NCBI GenBank assembly: GCA_963836735.1 | Contig: CAWIKP010000026.1 | Coordinates: forward strand, 1 to 64,000 | Reading direction: 5' to 3' | Source: JACCXG01 sp963836735 | GTDB taxonomy: Bacteria; Acidobacteriota; Vicinamibacteria; Vicinamibacterales; 2-12-FULL-66-21 | DNA length: 64,000 nt | Part shown: positions 22,445 through 29,934 of the stretch, one piece after another | How positions within the stretch are numbered: the first letter of the stretch is position 1 | Layout of the letters: each line of letters begins with the position of its first letter | Position numbers and translations under genes: made by a program | The notes under the pieces: generated by a model | Told to the model about the DNA's origin: nothing | What the model saw: the letters and a program-made list of their open reading frames with translations, nothing else | Databases searched by the model: none

Positions 22445-24394
22445 TCAACGTTCCTTGGGGTCCTCGAGATACGTGTACCCCTGCAGCCCGTCTTCGTAGA
22501 ACTGCAGCAGGCGCCCTGACTCCTCGTAGCTGATCTTGCTCTGCCGCACCGCGAGCTCGACGTCGTGGCGCAGCTTGCGCACGAGCGTTTCGGCGTCGAA
22601 CTCGACGTAGTCCAGCACTTCCTTGACCGTGTCCCCCTTGATCACGGCGTCGAGCACGACGCTGCCGCGATCGTCGAGGCTCACGTGCACGGCGTGGGTG
22701 TCGCCGAACAGGTTGTGGAGGTCGCCCAGGATCTCCTGATAGGCCCCGACCAGGAACACGCCGAGGTAGTAGGGCTCGCCGTTCACGGTGTGGAGCGGCA
22801 GCGTGCGCTTCACGTCGCGCCGGTCGATGAACTGATCGATCTTGCCGTCGGAATCGCAGGTGATGTCGCCGAGCACCGCGTGCTGGGTCGGCTTGGCGTT
22901 GAGCCGGTGGATCGGCATGACCGGGAACAGCTGCTTGATCGCCCAGCTGTCCGGGCACGACTGGAACAACGAGAAATTGCAGAAGTAGGTGTCTGCCATC
23001 ACGTCGTCCAGGCCCTGCAGATCCTCGGGCACGTCGTCCATCTGCGAAACCAGCCGTTTCAGCTTGACCAGGATCGCCCAGTACAGGTTCTCGGCCTGGC
23101 AGCGCTGCTCGAGCGGCAGGTAGCCGCCGCTGAACAGGCTGAGGGCCATGTCGAGCGCCTGCTGGGCGTCGTGGAAGCCCTCGAGCGCGTTCCGGTTCGA
23201 AAGATTCTGGTAGGTCTCGAGCAGATCGATCACCGGCTGCTCGGCCTCGTCTTTCGAAATCGAATCGGGAATCTTCTCCTCGCCGAACGCCGAGACGCCG
23301 AGCACGTTGAAGACGAGCACGCTGTGGTAGGCGACGATGGCGCGGCCGCTCTCGGAGACGATGGTCGGGTGCTTCACGCCGGCGTCGTCGCACACCGTCT
23401 GGATGTGATAGACGACGTCGTTGGCGTATTCCTCGAGCGTGTAGTTGACGCTCGACTCGAAGTTGGTCTGCGAGCCGTCGTAGTCGACCCCGAGGCCGCC
23501 GCCGACGTCCAGGTATTCGAGTCCGGCTCCCGCCTTCACCAGCTCGACATAGACCCGGGCCGCTTCGTTGAGCGCCCCCTTCACGATCCGGATGTTCGGG
23601 ATCTGGCTGCCGAGGTGGAAGTGGAGGAGCTTGAAGCAGTCCTCCATGCCCAGCGCGCGGAGCTCGTTCAGACCGCGGAGCACTTCGGCGACGGTCAGGC
23701 CGAACTTCGAGCGGTACCCGCCGGAACCCTGCCAGCGCCCGCCGCCTCTGGCGGCCAGCTTCACCCGCATCCCGATCTGCGGCCGGACCCCGACTTTCTC
23801 GGCGTACTTCAGGATCAACCCGAGCTCGGTGTATTTCTCGACCACCGGGATGACGTTGCGCCCGATCTTCTGGGCGAGCATCGCCATCTCGATGAACTCG
23901 GCGTCCTTGAAGCCATTGCAGATGATCGGCGTGTCGTTATAGGCCTGGGCGGCTACCGCGAGCAGTTCGGGCTTGGAGCCGGCCTCGAGGCCGAAGCCGT
24001 ATTCCCGCCCGAAGGCGAGCACTTCCTCGACGACCTGGCGCTGCTGGTTCACCTTGATCGGGTAGACGCAGACGTAGCGGCCCTGGTACTGGTGCTGGGT
24101 GATCGCCGACTTGAAGGCGTTGTGGATGTCGGCGACGCGGTGACGCAGGATGTCGCGGAACCGGATCAGCACCGGGAGGTGAATCCCCCGGAGCATCAGG
24201 TGATCGACGAGCTCTTTCAGGTCGATCGAGCGGGCCGGGTCCTTGGTGGGATGGACGAGGACATGTCCGGCGGCGGACACCGAGAAGTAGTTCTTCCCCC
24301 ACCGGTCCACCTCGTAGAGCTCGGCCGCGTCAGTGGAGGTAAACACATCCCCGGTCTGCCAGTTGCGATGACCGCGCGTCGCGGAAGAACTCAC
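22445..24394 (-). CDS. speA: Biosynthetic arginine decarboxylase
   Basis: About 649 residues. PLP binding: the lysine in VCVYPIKVNQQRQVVEEVL. Further motifs are GLEAGSKPELL, LLHFHLGSQIPNIR, YLDVGGGLGVDYDG and SESGRAIVAYHSVLVFNV. The C-terminal region includes CPDSWAIKQLFPVMPIHRL and VGAYQEILGDLHNLFGDTH, as in bacterial SpeA. It converts arginine to agmatine, the first step of the agmatine route to putrescine. No start ATG fits; GTG at 24394 (VSSSATRGH) is chosen because homology begins soon after with DVFTSTDAAELYEVDRWG. No other polyamine gene is in the window. Confidence 0.9.
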   Translation of the reverse strand: MSSSATRGHRNWQTGDVFTSTDAAELYEVDRWGKNYFSVSAAGHVLVHPTKDPARSIDLKELVDHLMLRGIHLPVLIRFRDILRHRVADIHNAFKSAITQHQYQGRYVCVYPIKVNQQRQVVEEVLAFGREYGFGLEAGSKPELLAVAAQAYNDTPIICNGFKDAEFIEMAMLAQKIGRNVIPVVEKYTELGLILKYAEKVGVRPQIGMRVKLAARGGGRWQGSGGYRSKFGLTVAEVLRGLNELRALGMEDCFKLLHFHLGSQIPNIRIVKGALNEAARVYVELVKAGAGLEYLDVGGGLGVDYDGSQTNFESSVNYTLEEYANDVVYHIQTVCDDAGVKHPTIVSESGRAIVAYHSVLVFNVLGVSAFGEEKIPDSISKDEAEQPVIDLLETYQNLSNRNALEGFHDAQQALDMALSLFSGGYLPLEQRCQAENLYWAILVKLKRLVSQMDDVPEDLQGLDDVMADTYFCNFSLFQSCPDSWAIKQLFPVMPIHRLNAKPTQHAVLGDITCDSDGKIDQFIDRRDVKRTLPLHTVNGEPYYLGVFLVGAYQEILGDLHNLFGDTHAVHVSLDDRGSVVLDAVIKGDTVKEVLDYVEFDAETLVRKLRHDVELAVRQSKISYEESGRLLQFYEDGLQGYTYLEDPKER

Positions 24395-24802
24395 GCGATC
24401 ATGATACACACGTTTGCACGGATCACAGCTGCCGGCCCGTATTGAGTCGATGCGGACGCCGGCGGAATGCCTCGATCGTCCGGACGCGGGACGCGATCGT
24501 CCGGTCGCGGTCAGCGTTCGGAACGAAACAGGCCGCGCCCTCATCCATCCGAAGCTCCCCCGCGAATAATCGCGACCTGCCGGCGGTGGTCCTCTCGAGG
24601 GACGAACCGCAGCTGGCTGTGACGAGTCGTCCTGTGCAGTTGATGAGCGTTCTGCGCGGCCATCGGCCCACGGCTCCGCATCGAATGCCCGGCCGCTTTG
24701 GCCGGGACAATGCAGCAAAAACCCGCAAAAGAACTAGCCCGAAATGCGGGTTCCTACGTCTAACGAAAAAATGTCGCCGTCCCTGAAGGGCGGAGCTGTG
24801 AG
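24395..24802. other. 408-bp intergenic region between divergent speA and lytS, two hairpins
   Basis: No convincing gene is seen on either strand; the short open frames have arginine-rich composition typical of chance reading of GC-rich DNA. Two inverted repeats lie on the lytS side. One is a tight stem CCCGGCC/GGCCGGG around 24687-24707. The other is AACCCGCA/TGCGGGTT at 24719-24752 with an 18-base loop. Either could act in the lytS 5' leader or as a transcription barrier. Confidence 0.5.
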
Positions 24803-26057
24803 ATGAAGCCTCCTCCCGACCGCCTCCTCGACATCCGCGGCACCGGCACCGATCTGCCGCCGCGGCTCCGTCCGAAATACGGCGTCGGGTGGACCCACGT
24901 GTTCGTGGTCGCGACCGCGCTCGGTCTTCTGTCCACGACGCTCGCCTGGCAGTTCACGCGGTTCGTCGGCAAGTGGCCGGCGAGCCTCGGAACCCTCGTG
25001 ATCCTCAACTTCGCCTGGTGGTACCTCTGGGCGCTGATGGCGCCGTCGGTCGTCTGGCTCGCCCAGCACATTCCAGTTCGCCCGCGGGACGCTGGCCCGC
25101 GCGGTCGTGGTCCACGTTCCCGCGGTCATCGTGTTCTCGTTCACCCACATCGCCGGCATGGAAGCCGTCCACTGGTGGCTGGCCCGCTCGGAAGGGCGCG
25201 ACTACGCATGGTGGACCCAGGTCCAGCGCTCGGCGTTCCTCTATCTCGACTGGGAGATGATGACCTACTGGGCGATCGTGGGCCTGAGCCACGCGCTCCT
25301 CTATTACCGCGAGTCCCGGGCGCGCGAGCTGCGCGCCGCGCAGCTCGAGACGCGGCTCGTCGCGGCGCAGCTGACCACGCTCCAGCAGCAGCTCCACCCG
25401 CACTTCCTCTTCAACACGCTGCACGCGATCTCGTCGCTGATGCACAAGGACGTGAATGCCGCCGACAAGGTCCTGATCCAGCTGAGCGATCTGCTCCGGA
25501 TCACGCTCGAACACTCTGGGCGGCAGGACATCACCCTCGACGCCGAGCTCGGGGCCCTGTCGAAATACCTCGCCATCGAGCAGACCCGGTTCGCCGATCG
25601 CCTCGTCGTTCGCTTCGAAATCCAGCCCGAAACGCTGGACTGCCTCGTGCCCAGCCTGCTGCTGCAGCCGCTGGTCGAGAACGCCATCAAGTACGGCGTC
25701 GCCCGGAAGTCGGGGCCCGGGCACGTCGACATCCGGGCGCGCCGCGAGGGCGACAAGCTCGTGCTCGAAATCCGTGACGACGGTGCCGGCCTCACCGAGG
25801 ATGCCCTGACGGCGCTGCAGAAAGGCATCGGCGTCTCCACGACGCGGGCGCGCCTGCAGCACCTGTTCGGCGCCGACTACCGCTTCGAATTCCACCGGCT
25901 GCCCCAGGGGCTGGCGGTGGTCGTGGCCCTGCCGTGGCGGCAGGCCAGCGGCGCGGCGCAAGTGGCCGACGGAGCAGCCGATTCGTCGGACAACCTTACT
26001 GGTGTGCTGAATGGTCAGAGCCCGGCGGCCGCGTGGCCGCCGCTTCCAACGTCCTGA
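24803..26057 (+). CDS. LytS-type membrane sensor histidine kinase (one frameshift)
   Basis: Four membrane segments are visible (VFVVATALGLLSTTLAWQF, LGTLVILNFAWWYLWALM, AVVVHVPAVIVFSFTHIAG, EMMTYWAIVGLSHALLYY). They are followed by a His_kinase (PF06580) domain: QLHPHFLFNTLHAISSLMH with the phosphoacceptor histidine, then LQPLVENAIKYGV (N box) and IRDDGAGL plus GIGVSTTRARLQHLFG. Residues between 25075 and 25107 need one frame change. The partner is the LytTR response regulator 10 bp downstream. The ligand is unknown. Start ATG at 24803 or nearby. Confidence 0.87.
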
Positions 26058-26067
26058 GGGTCCAGTC

Positions 26068-26838
26068 ATGAAAAAGATCAAGGTGCTGGTTGCAGACGAC
26101 GAGCCGCTCGCCCGGGAACGGCTCTCTGGTCTCCTGTCGCAGGAACCCGACATCGAGATGGTCGGCCAGGCGCGGGATGGTGAAGAGGCCGTGACGGCAA
26201 TCCACGACGATTCGCCGGACCTGGTCTTTCTCGACGTTCAGATGCCGCAGATGAACGGCTTCGACGTCATCGAAGCGGTGGGCTCCGACAAGATGCCGCT
26301 GGTAATCTTCGTCACCGCCTACGATCAACACGCGCTGAAGGCCTTCCAGGTCCGCGCGCTCGACTACCTGCTCAAGCCGTTCGATCGCGAGCGGTTCAAG
26401 GATGCGCTCGGCCGCGCCCGAAAACAGCTCGAACGCGACGAGAACGGCGATCTCGGAAAGCGTCTGCTGGCGCTGGTCAAGGATCTGCGCCGCGATCAGC
26501 CGAAATCCGACCGTCTGGTCGTGAAGTCGGGCGGCCGCCTGTTCTTCCTGCGTACGGATGAGATCGACTGGGTTGAAGCGGCCGGCAACTACGTCCGGCT
26601 GCACGTCGGCCCTGGCTCGCACCTGCTCCGCGAAACCATGAACGCCATCGAAGGCCGGCTCGATCCCGAGAAGTTCTTCCGCATCCATCGCTCCCGCATC
26701 GTCAACATGGAGCGGATCCAGGAGCTCCAGCCCTGGCTGAACGGCGAGTACGCCGTCCTGCTGCGCACGGGTACGCGCCTGACCCTCAGCCGGGGGTATC
26801 GGGAGAAGCTGCAGGACCGACTTGGACGGGCGATCTAG
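26068..26838 (+). CDS. LytTR-family response regulator
   Basis: 256 residues from the ATG at 26068. The receiver domain has the acidic pair ADDE, the phospho-aspartate in LVFLDVQMPQMNG, the threonine in FVTAYD and the lysine in YLLKPFD. A linker leads to a LytTR DNA-binding domain (about 150-250): VKSGGRLFFLRTDEIDWVEAAGNYVRLHV, FFRIHRSRIVNM, and LSRGYREKLQ. It pairs with the LytS-type kinase directly upstream. LytTR regulators bind paired direct repeats; no such site was identified here. Confidence 0.9.
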   Translation: MKKIKVLVADDEPLARERLSGLLSQEPDIEMVGQARDGEEAVTAIHDDSPDLVFLDVQMPQMNGFDVIEAVGSDKMPLVIFVTAYDQHALKAFQVRALDYLLKPFDRERFKDALGRARKQLERDENGDLGKRLLALVKDLRRDQPKSDRLVVKSGGRLFFLRTDEIDWVEAAGNYVRLHVGPGSHLLRETMNAIEGRLDPEKFFRIHRSRIVNMERIQELQPWLNGEYAVLLRTGTRLTLSRGYREKLQDRLGRAI

Positions 26839-26840
26839 AT

Positions 26841-26951
26841 CGGGGCTCGGGACTCGGGGCTCGGGTTTTCGCGTAATCAGCAGGAACCAGACCAATGTGG
26901 GGCTCGTTGCTTCTGATTACCACCACCTCCGAGCCCCGAGTCCCGAGCCCG
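26841..26951. repeat. Long intergenic palindrome E (GGGCTCGGGACTC words)
   Basis: Outer arms of about 25 bp (left CGGGGCTCGGGACTCGGGG; right complement ends GAGTCCCGAGCCCG) differ at about two positions. An inner inverted repeat GTAATCAG/CTGATTAC is nested within, giving a cruciform-capable structure. It starts 3 bp after the response-regulator stop. The rest of the gap up to 27115 shows no gene. Confidence 0.8.
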
Positions 26952-27115
26952 ACATTTTCGTGATCACTGTCCAGATAAGGTAATGCTCTGGTCGTAGGCG
27001 ACTGGTCGGTACGGCCCGAACAGGCCGGAAATCGACGCGGCACCCCACTTGCCTATTAGCCGCCCGGATTTCCTGACAGATCGGCGGCTTTGAACTCCTG
27101 AACACGGGGGCGGGT

Positions 27116-27505
27116 GTGTCTGTGCTGACTGATGCCCAGAGTCGGACGGGCGCTGCAAGGGGGCGCCACGTGCTGTTCGTGAATGCCGATCCGGACTTGC
27201 GATCGGTGGTGACGAGGGTCCTCGAACGGGAACGATTCCGCGTCTGCGCGGTGCCTCACTCCGGCCATGCGCTTCTGCTCTGCCGGACCGAGCGCTTCGA
27301 TGTGGCGATCGTGGAGCTTTCCGGGCCGGACATTTCGGGCCCCTCGCTGGTCGAGCAGCTCCGCCGCCATCAGCCGGCCCTGTCGTCCATCTATCTCGGC
27401 GGCCCGGACACGCCAGAAGGGGTCGACCACCTTCTCGTGTATCCGTTTACGACCGAAGACCTGCTCGGCGAGATCCAGGTGGCGCTTTCCGGCGTCGCGG
27501 CCTGA
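27116..27505 (+). CDS. Stand-alone degenerate receiver (pseudo-receiver) protein
   Basis: 129 residues, GTG start at 27116. The fold of a CheY-like receiver is recognisable: GRHVLFVNADPDLRSVVTRVLERERFRVCAV, then FDVAIVELSGPDISGPSLVEQLR, and a C-terminal LLVYPFTTEDLLGEIQVAL. The phospho-acceptor position reads E (VAIVELSGPD) instead of D, and the conserved lysine site reads YPF instead of KPF. It is therefore unlikely to be phosphorylated and may act as a constitutive or phosphorylation-independent partner. It is followed by a strong intrinsic terminator and does not overlap the LytTR operon. Confidence 0.65.
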   Translation: MSVLTDAQSRTGAARGRHVLFVNADPDLRSVVTRVLERERFRVCAVPHSGHALLLCRTERFDVAIVELSGPDISGPSLVEQLRRHQPALSSIYLGGPDTPEGVDHLLVYPFTTEDLLGEIQVALSGVAA

Positions 27506-27529
27506 GCGCGGCGCGTCGAAGATAGATGA

Positions 27530-27564
27530 AACGAGGGCGCCGGAAACCGGCGCCCTCGTTTTTT
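27530..27564 (+). terminator. Rho-independent terminator
   Basis: A near-perfect 13-bp stem (ACGAGGGCGCCGG, loop AAA, complement) is followed by TTTTTT. It closes the pseudo-receiver gene. It is the clearest intrinsic terminator in the window and contrasts with the T-less palindromes elsewhere. Confidence 0.9.
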
Positions 27565-27574
27565 GCCCGCAGTC

Positions 27575-27615
27575 CGAGCCCCCGAGCCCCCGAGCCCCCG
27601 AGCCCCCGAGCCCCC
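27575..27615. repeat. Tandem CGAGCCCC octamer array
   Basis: Five consecutive CGAGCCCC units lie between the terminator and the LolA-like gene. The word is the same as in palindromes E and F, but here only one arm is present and no complementary array follows. Confidence 0.8.
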
Positions 27616-27630
27616 AAGAATACGTATCCC

Positions 27631-28365
27631 CTACTTCTTCGGCATGCTGAAGATTGAGTCGTCCACCGGAGAGTTGAACTCGACGCCGATGACCGACACC
27701 TCCGCCATCTTGTTTCCGTTCATGAACTGCCGGACCGTGTGCGGGAGCATGACGCCGCCGACCTGTTTGTAGTTCGACATCTCGGTGTCGAGGGTCTGTT
27801 TGCCCGGCCCCATCCCCGTCTCGATTTCGGCCGACGTCTTCACCTCGAGGCCCGACTCGGCGTCGAGGAAGTAGTGCTGCACCTGCCCGCCCTTCATGGT
27901 CAGTTTCAGGTGATACACGTCCTTGTCGCCGAGCTTCTCCTTGCCGACGAGCTCGATCACCGTACCTTTGCTCTTGTAGTTGATCAGCGCGCCGTCGAAG
28001 TCGGCGGCGTTCTTCATCAGGTCGGCGGCGCCGCCAGGCACCACCTGTGGAACGTCACTGCCCATCATGGGATTGATCACCCAGGCTGTGGTCCCGTCGA
28101 AGGCCTGTACGACCTTGCCATCCGGGAGCGAGATCTCCTGGCGGTTCAGGTTCGGCCGCTTGGCATAGACCGTCAACGGCATCTCCTGCCCCTGGGCCGC
28201 GATCTTCCCGGTCATCTTGACCGTCTTGACCGACTGCCACTTTTCGGCCCCACCCTTCGCCTGAAGATTCTTGGCGACGATCTCGTCCACGGTCTGGGCG
28301 TGCGCGGCCGCGGCGACGGCAAGCAGCGACAACGCGAACGTGAGACGGGACATGTGACGGTGCAT
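27631..28365 (-). CDS. Secreted LolA-like outer-membrane lipoprotein-sorting family protein
   Basis: 244 residues. A signal peptide (MSRLTFALSLLAVAAAAHAQ) is followed by TVDEIVAKNLQAKGGAEKWQSVKTVKMTGKI, the start typical of the acidobacterial LolA-like family, and repeated beta-strand segments such as AFDGTTAWVINPM and HYFLDAESGLEVKTSAEI. The half-barrel fold probably binds a lipid or lipoprotein in the periplasm; the exact role is not known. The ATG at 28365 has AGGAGG 6 bp upstream. Confidence 0.75.
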   Translation of the reverse strand: MHRHMSRLTFALSLLAVAAAAHAQTVDEIVAKNLQAKGGAEKWQSVKTVKMTGKIAAQGQEMPLTVYAKRPNLNRQEISLPDGKVVQAFDGTTAWVINPMMGSDVPQVVPGGAADLMKNAADFDGALINYKSKGTVIELVGKEKLGDKDVYHLKLTMKGGQVQHYFLDAESGLEVKTSAEIETGMGPGKQTLDTEMSNYKQVGGVMLPHTVRQFMNGNKMAEVSVIGVEFNSPVDDSIFSMPKK

Positions 28366-28521
28366 AGCGCCTCCTGGCGACAGCCGAAACCGCAGGCTGG
28401 TTCAGCGTCGACGATCAATTGTACGGGTGATTGGAGAAACCGATGTGTTGCGTCGCGACCGCAACACCAGGGGAATTGTGGAGATCTGGCGACCCGGGGT
28501 CCCGAGACCCCGGGTCAACCC

Positions 28522-28773
28522 TCACACCCGACGCCGCACCATCATGCGATACAGGGCCAGCAATATGATGGCGCCCAGAATCGACATGACCCAGCCGGCG
28601 CCTTGGTTCTCACCGTAGAACCCGAGCGCCCTTCCGACAAAGCCGCCGATGAGCGCACCCGCGATGCCCAACAGTATCGTGACGATGAACCCGCCCGGAT
28701 CCCGCCCGGGCATCAACAGCTTGGCGATTACTCCAACCACGAGGCCGAACAGTATCCACGACAGAATCCCCAT
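28522..28773 (-). CDS. GlsB/YeaQ/YmgE-family membrane protein
   Basis: 83 residues with three membrane segments: GILSWILFGLVVGVIAKLLMPG, GGFIVTILLGIAGALIGGFVG, and WVMSILGAIILLALYRMM. The glycine-rich pattern after LMPGRDPGG is the family hallmark (transglycosylase-associated / stress-response membrane proteins). Function is not established. Start ATG at 28773 is supported by AGGAGG upstream; a longer frame reading to 28818 is not needed. Confidence 0.87.
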   Translation of the reverse strand: MGILSWILFGLVVGVIAKLLMPGRDPGGFIVTILLGIAGALIGGFVGRALGFYGENQGAGWVMSILGAIILLALYRMMVRRRV

Positions 28774-28849
28774 CAGATCCTCCTGCTCGGAAAGCCCACC
28801 TTGCAATCGGGAAACCAACTCTTATTGATGAGCCCTACGTGTCTCGCGT

Positions 28850-28936
28850 CGGGGCTCGGGACTCGGCAATCGGAACGGATCAGACGGACCGCTGAACCAG
28901 AGATCCGAGCCCCCAGCCCCGAGCCCCGAGTCCCGA
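28850..28936. repeat. Intergenic palindrome F (GGGCTCGGGACTC words)
   Basis: The left arm GGGGCTCGGGACTCGG faces a right arm built of GAGCCCC words ending GAGTCCCGAC. The words match palindrome E, 2 kb away, but the loop differs. It ends 5 bp before the stop of ogt on the minus strand, so it lies between ogt and the downstream GlsB-like gene. Confidence 0.75.
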
Positions 28937-28940
28937 CCGC

Positions 28941-29489
28941 CTACATCTTCAACAAAACACCCTCGTGCTGCAGCAGCCAGCGCTTGCGATCGAGACCGCC
29001 GCCGTAGCCGACCAGCGATCCGCCCGACCCGATGATTCGGTGGCAGGGAACGACGATGGCGATCGGGTTCGCTCCGTTGGCGGCACCCACCGCGCGGGTC
29101 GCGGTGCGCGCACCGATGGCGTTGGCGATGTCGCTGTACGACGCGGTGCGGCCGGCAGGCACCGATCGGAGCGCGTTCCAGACCCGCAGCTGAAACGGCG
29201 TTCCCATGGGATCGACGGTCAGCGCCTCGAGCGCGAGCAGGTCGCCGGCGAAATACGCGCGAAGCGCACTCACCGCACCAGCCGGATCCGGATGCTGCTT
29301 GACGATCCCGGCAACCCGCATCCGCCGCAGCGGCTCGAGCTCGTGCTCGAAGTCGGCGCGGTTATCGCCAAACTCAACCCCCATCAGGCGTCCGCTGCCG
29401 GCGAAGATGGTGAGCGGACCGAGCGGTGACTCGACAACGGTGTACTCGAGCAACCCAAGCAAGGCGGCGGGGGGAGTCGCTGTGCCCAC
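28941..29489 (-). CDS. ogt: Methylated-DNA-[protein]-cysteine S-methyltransferase
   Basis: 182 residues. The active site PCHRIIGSGGSLVGYGGGLDRKRWLL carries the acceptor cysteine, and FQLRVWNALRSVPAGRTASYSDIANAIG is the helix-turn-helix that inserts into the minor groove. An N-terminal methyltransferase_1N domain (TVVESPLGPLTIFAGSGRLMGVEF) is present and no Ada AraC domain. It repairs O6-alkylguanine in a suicide reaction. GTG at 29489 is the likely start. Confidence 0.9.
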   Translation of the reverse strand: MGTATPPAALLGLLEYTVVESPLGPLTIFAGSGRLMGVEFGDNRADFEHELEPLRRMRVAGIVKQHPDPAGAVSALRAYFAGDLLALEALTVDPMGTPFQLRVWNALRSVPAGRTASYSDIANAIGARTATRAVGAANGANPIAIVVPCHRIIGSGGSLVGYGGGLDRKRWLLQHEGVLLKM

Positions 29490-29516
29490 GTGGGGAGCCT
29501 ACTGCGGCCACATACC

Positions 29517-29572
29517 TTGACTATCTAGGCTTGCCTGCGTATGATGCCTAGACGGTCTCGGTAATACCGTCC
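29517..29572 (+). promoter_or_regulatory. Sigma70-type promoter with overlapping dyads ahead of padR-ADOP
   Basis: TTGACT (29517-29522) and TATGAT (29540-29545) are separated by exactly 17 bp. An inverted repeat CTAGGC (29525-29530) / GCCTAG (29546-29551) straddles the spacer and -10 element. A second one, GACGGT (29551-29556) / ACCGTC (29566-29571), covers the expected transcription start. This is the layout expected for autorepression by the PadR protein encoded next. Confidence 0.75.
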
Positions 29573-29589
29573 GTCTCGAAACGAGGTCT

Positions 29590-29934
29590 ATGCCCCCTCG
29601 CACCGATGCCAGCGGAATGCTCCACGGCACGCTCGACGCGCTGATCCTGAAGACCCTCACGTGGGGTGTCCGTCACGGCTACGGCATCGCCCGCTGGCTC
29701 GAAGAGGCCACCGACGACGCCGTTCCGATCGAAGAAGGGTCGCTCTATCCCGCGCTCTATCGCCTCGAACGGCGCGGCCTGATCGAAGCGGAGTGGGGCG
29801 TCTCGGAGCTCGGTCGCAAGGCCAAGTTCTATCGCATCACCCCGAAAGGACGACGCCAGCTCGCCGCCGACACCCAGGAATGGACCCGGTTCTCCGCCGC
29901 GGTGTCGAAGGTGCTCACACCATCAGGCGCATGA
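29590..29934 (+). CDS. PadR-family transcriptional regulator
   Basis: 114 residues. The winged helix shows GTLDALILKTLTWGVRHGYGIARWLEEAT and EGSLYPALYRLERRGLIEAEWG, the diagnostic PadR segment, then KFYRITPKGRRQLAADTQEW. It is a short PadR without a dimerisation extension. An ATG start is preceded by a GAGG. Its stop overlaps the start of the ADOP permease (ATGA), the usual PadR-ADOP pair of Acidobacteria, in which PadR is presumed to control the permease. Confidence 0.9.
   Translation: MPPRTDASGMLHGTLDALILKTLTWGVRHGYGIARWLEEATDDAVPIEEGSLYPALYRLERRGLIEAEWGVSELGRKAKFYRITPKGRRQLAADTQEWTRFSAAVSKVLTPSGA

Noticed and set aside
22565..24445. 626-residue frame opposite speA
   Set aside because: Shadow of arginine decarboxylase, with no motif and His/Val-rich antisense composition.
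24442..24786. Arginine-rich 114-residue open frame between speA and lytS
   Set aside because: No recognisable domain, composition typical of chance reading of GC-rich DNA, and overlaps another equally long frame on the other strand.
27571..27618. CRISPR-like array of GAGCCCCC units
   Set aside because: Direct octamer tandem with no spacers and no cas genes; it is a low-complexity repeat.
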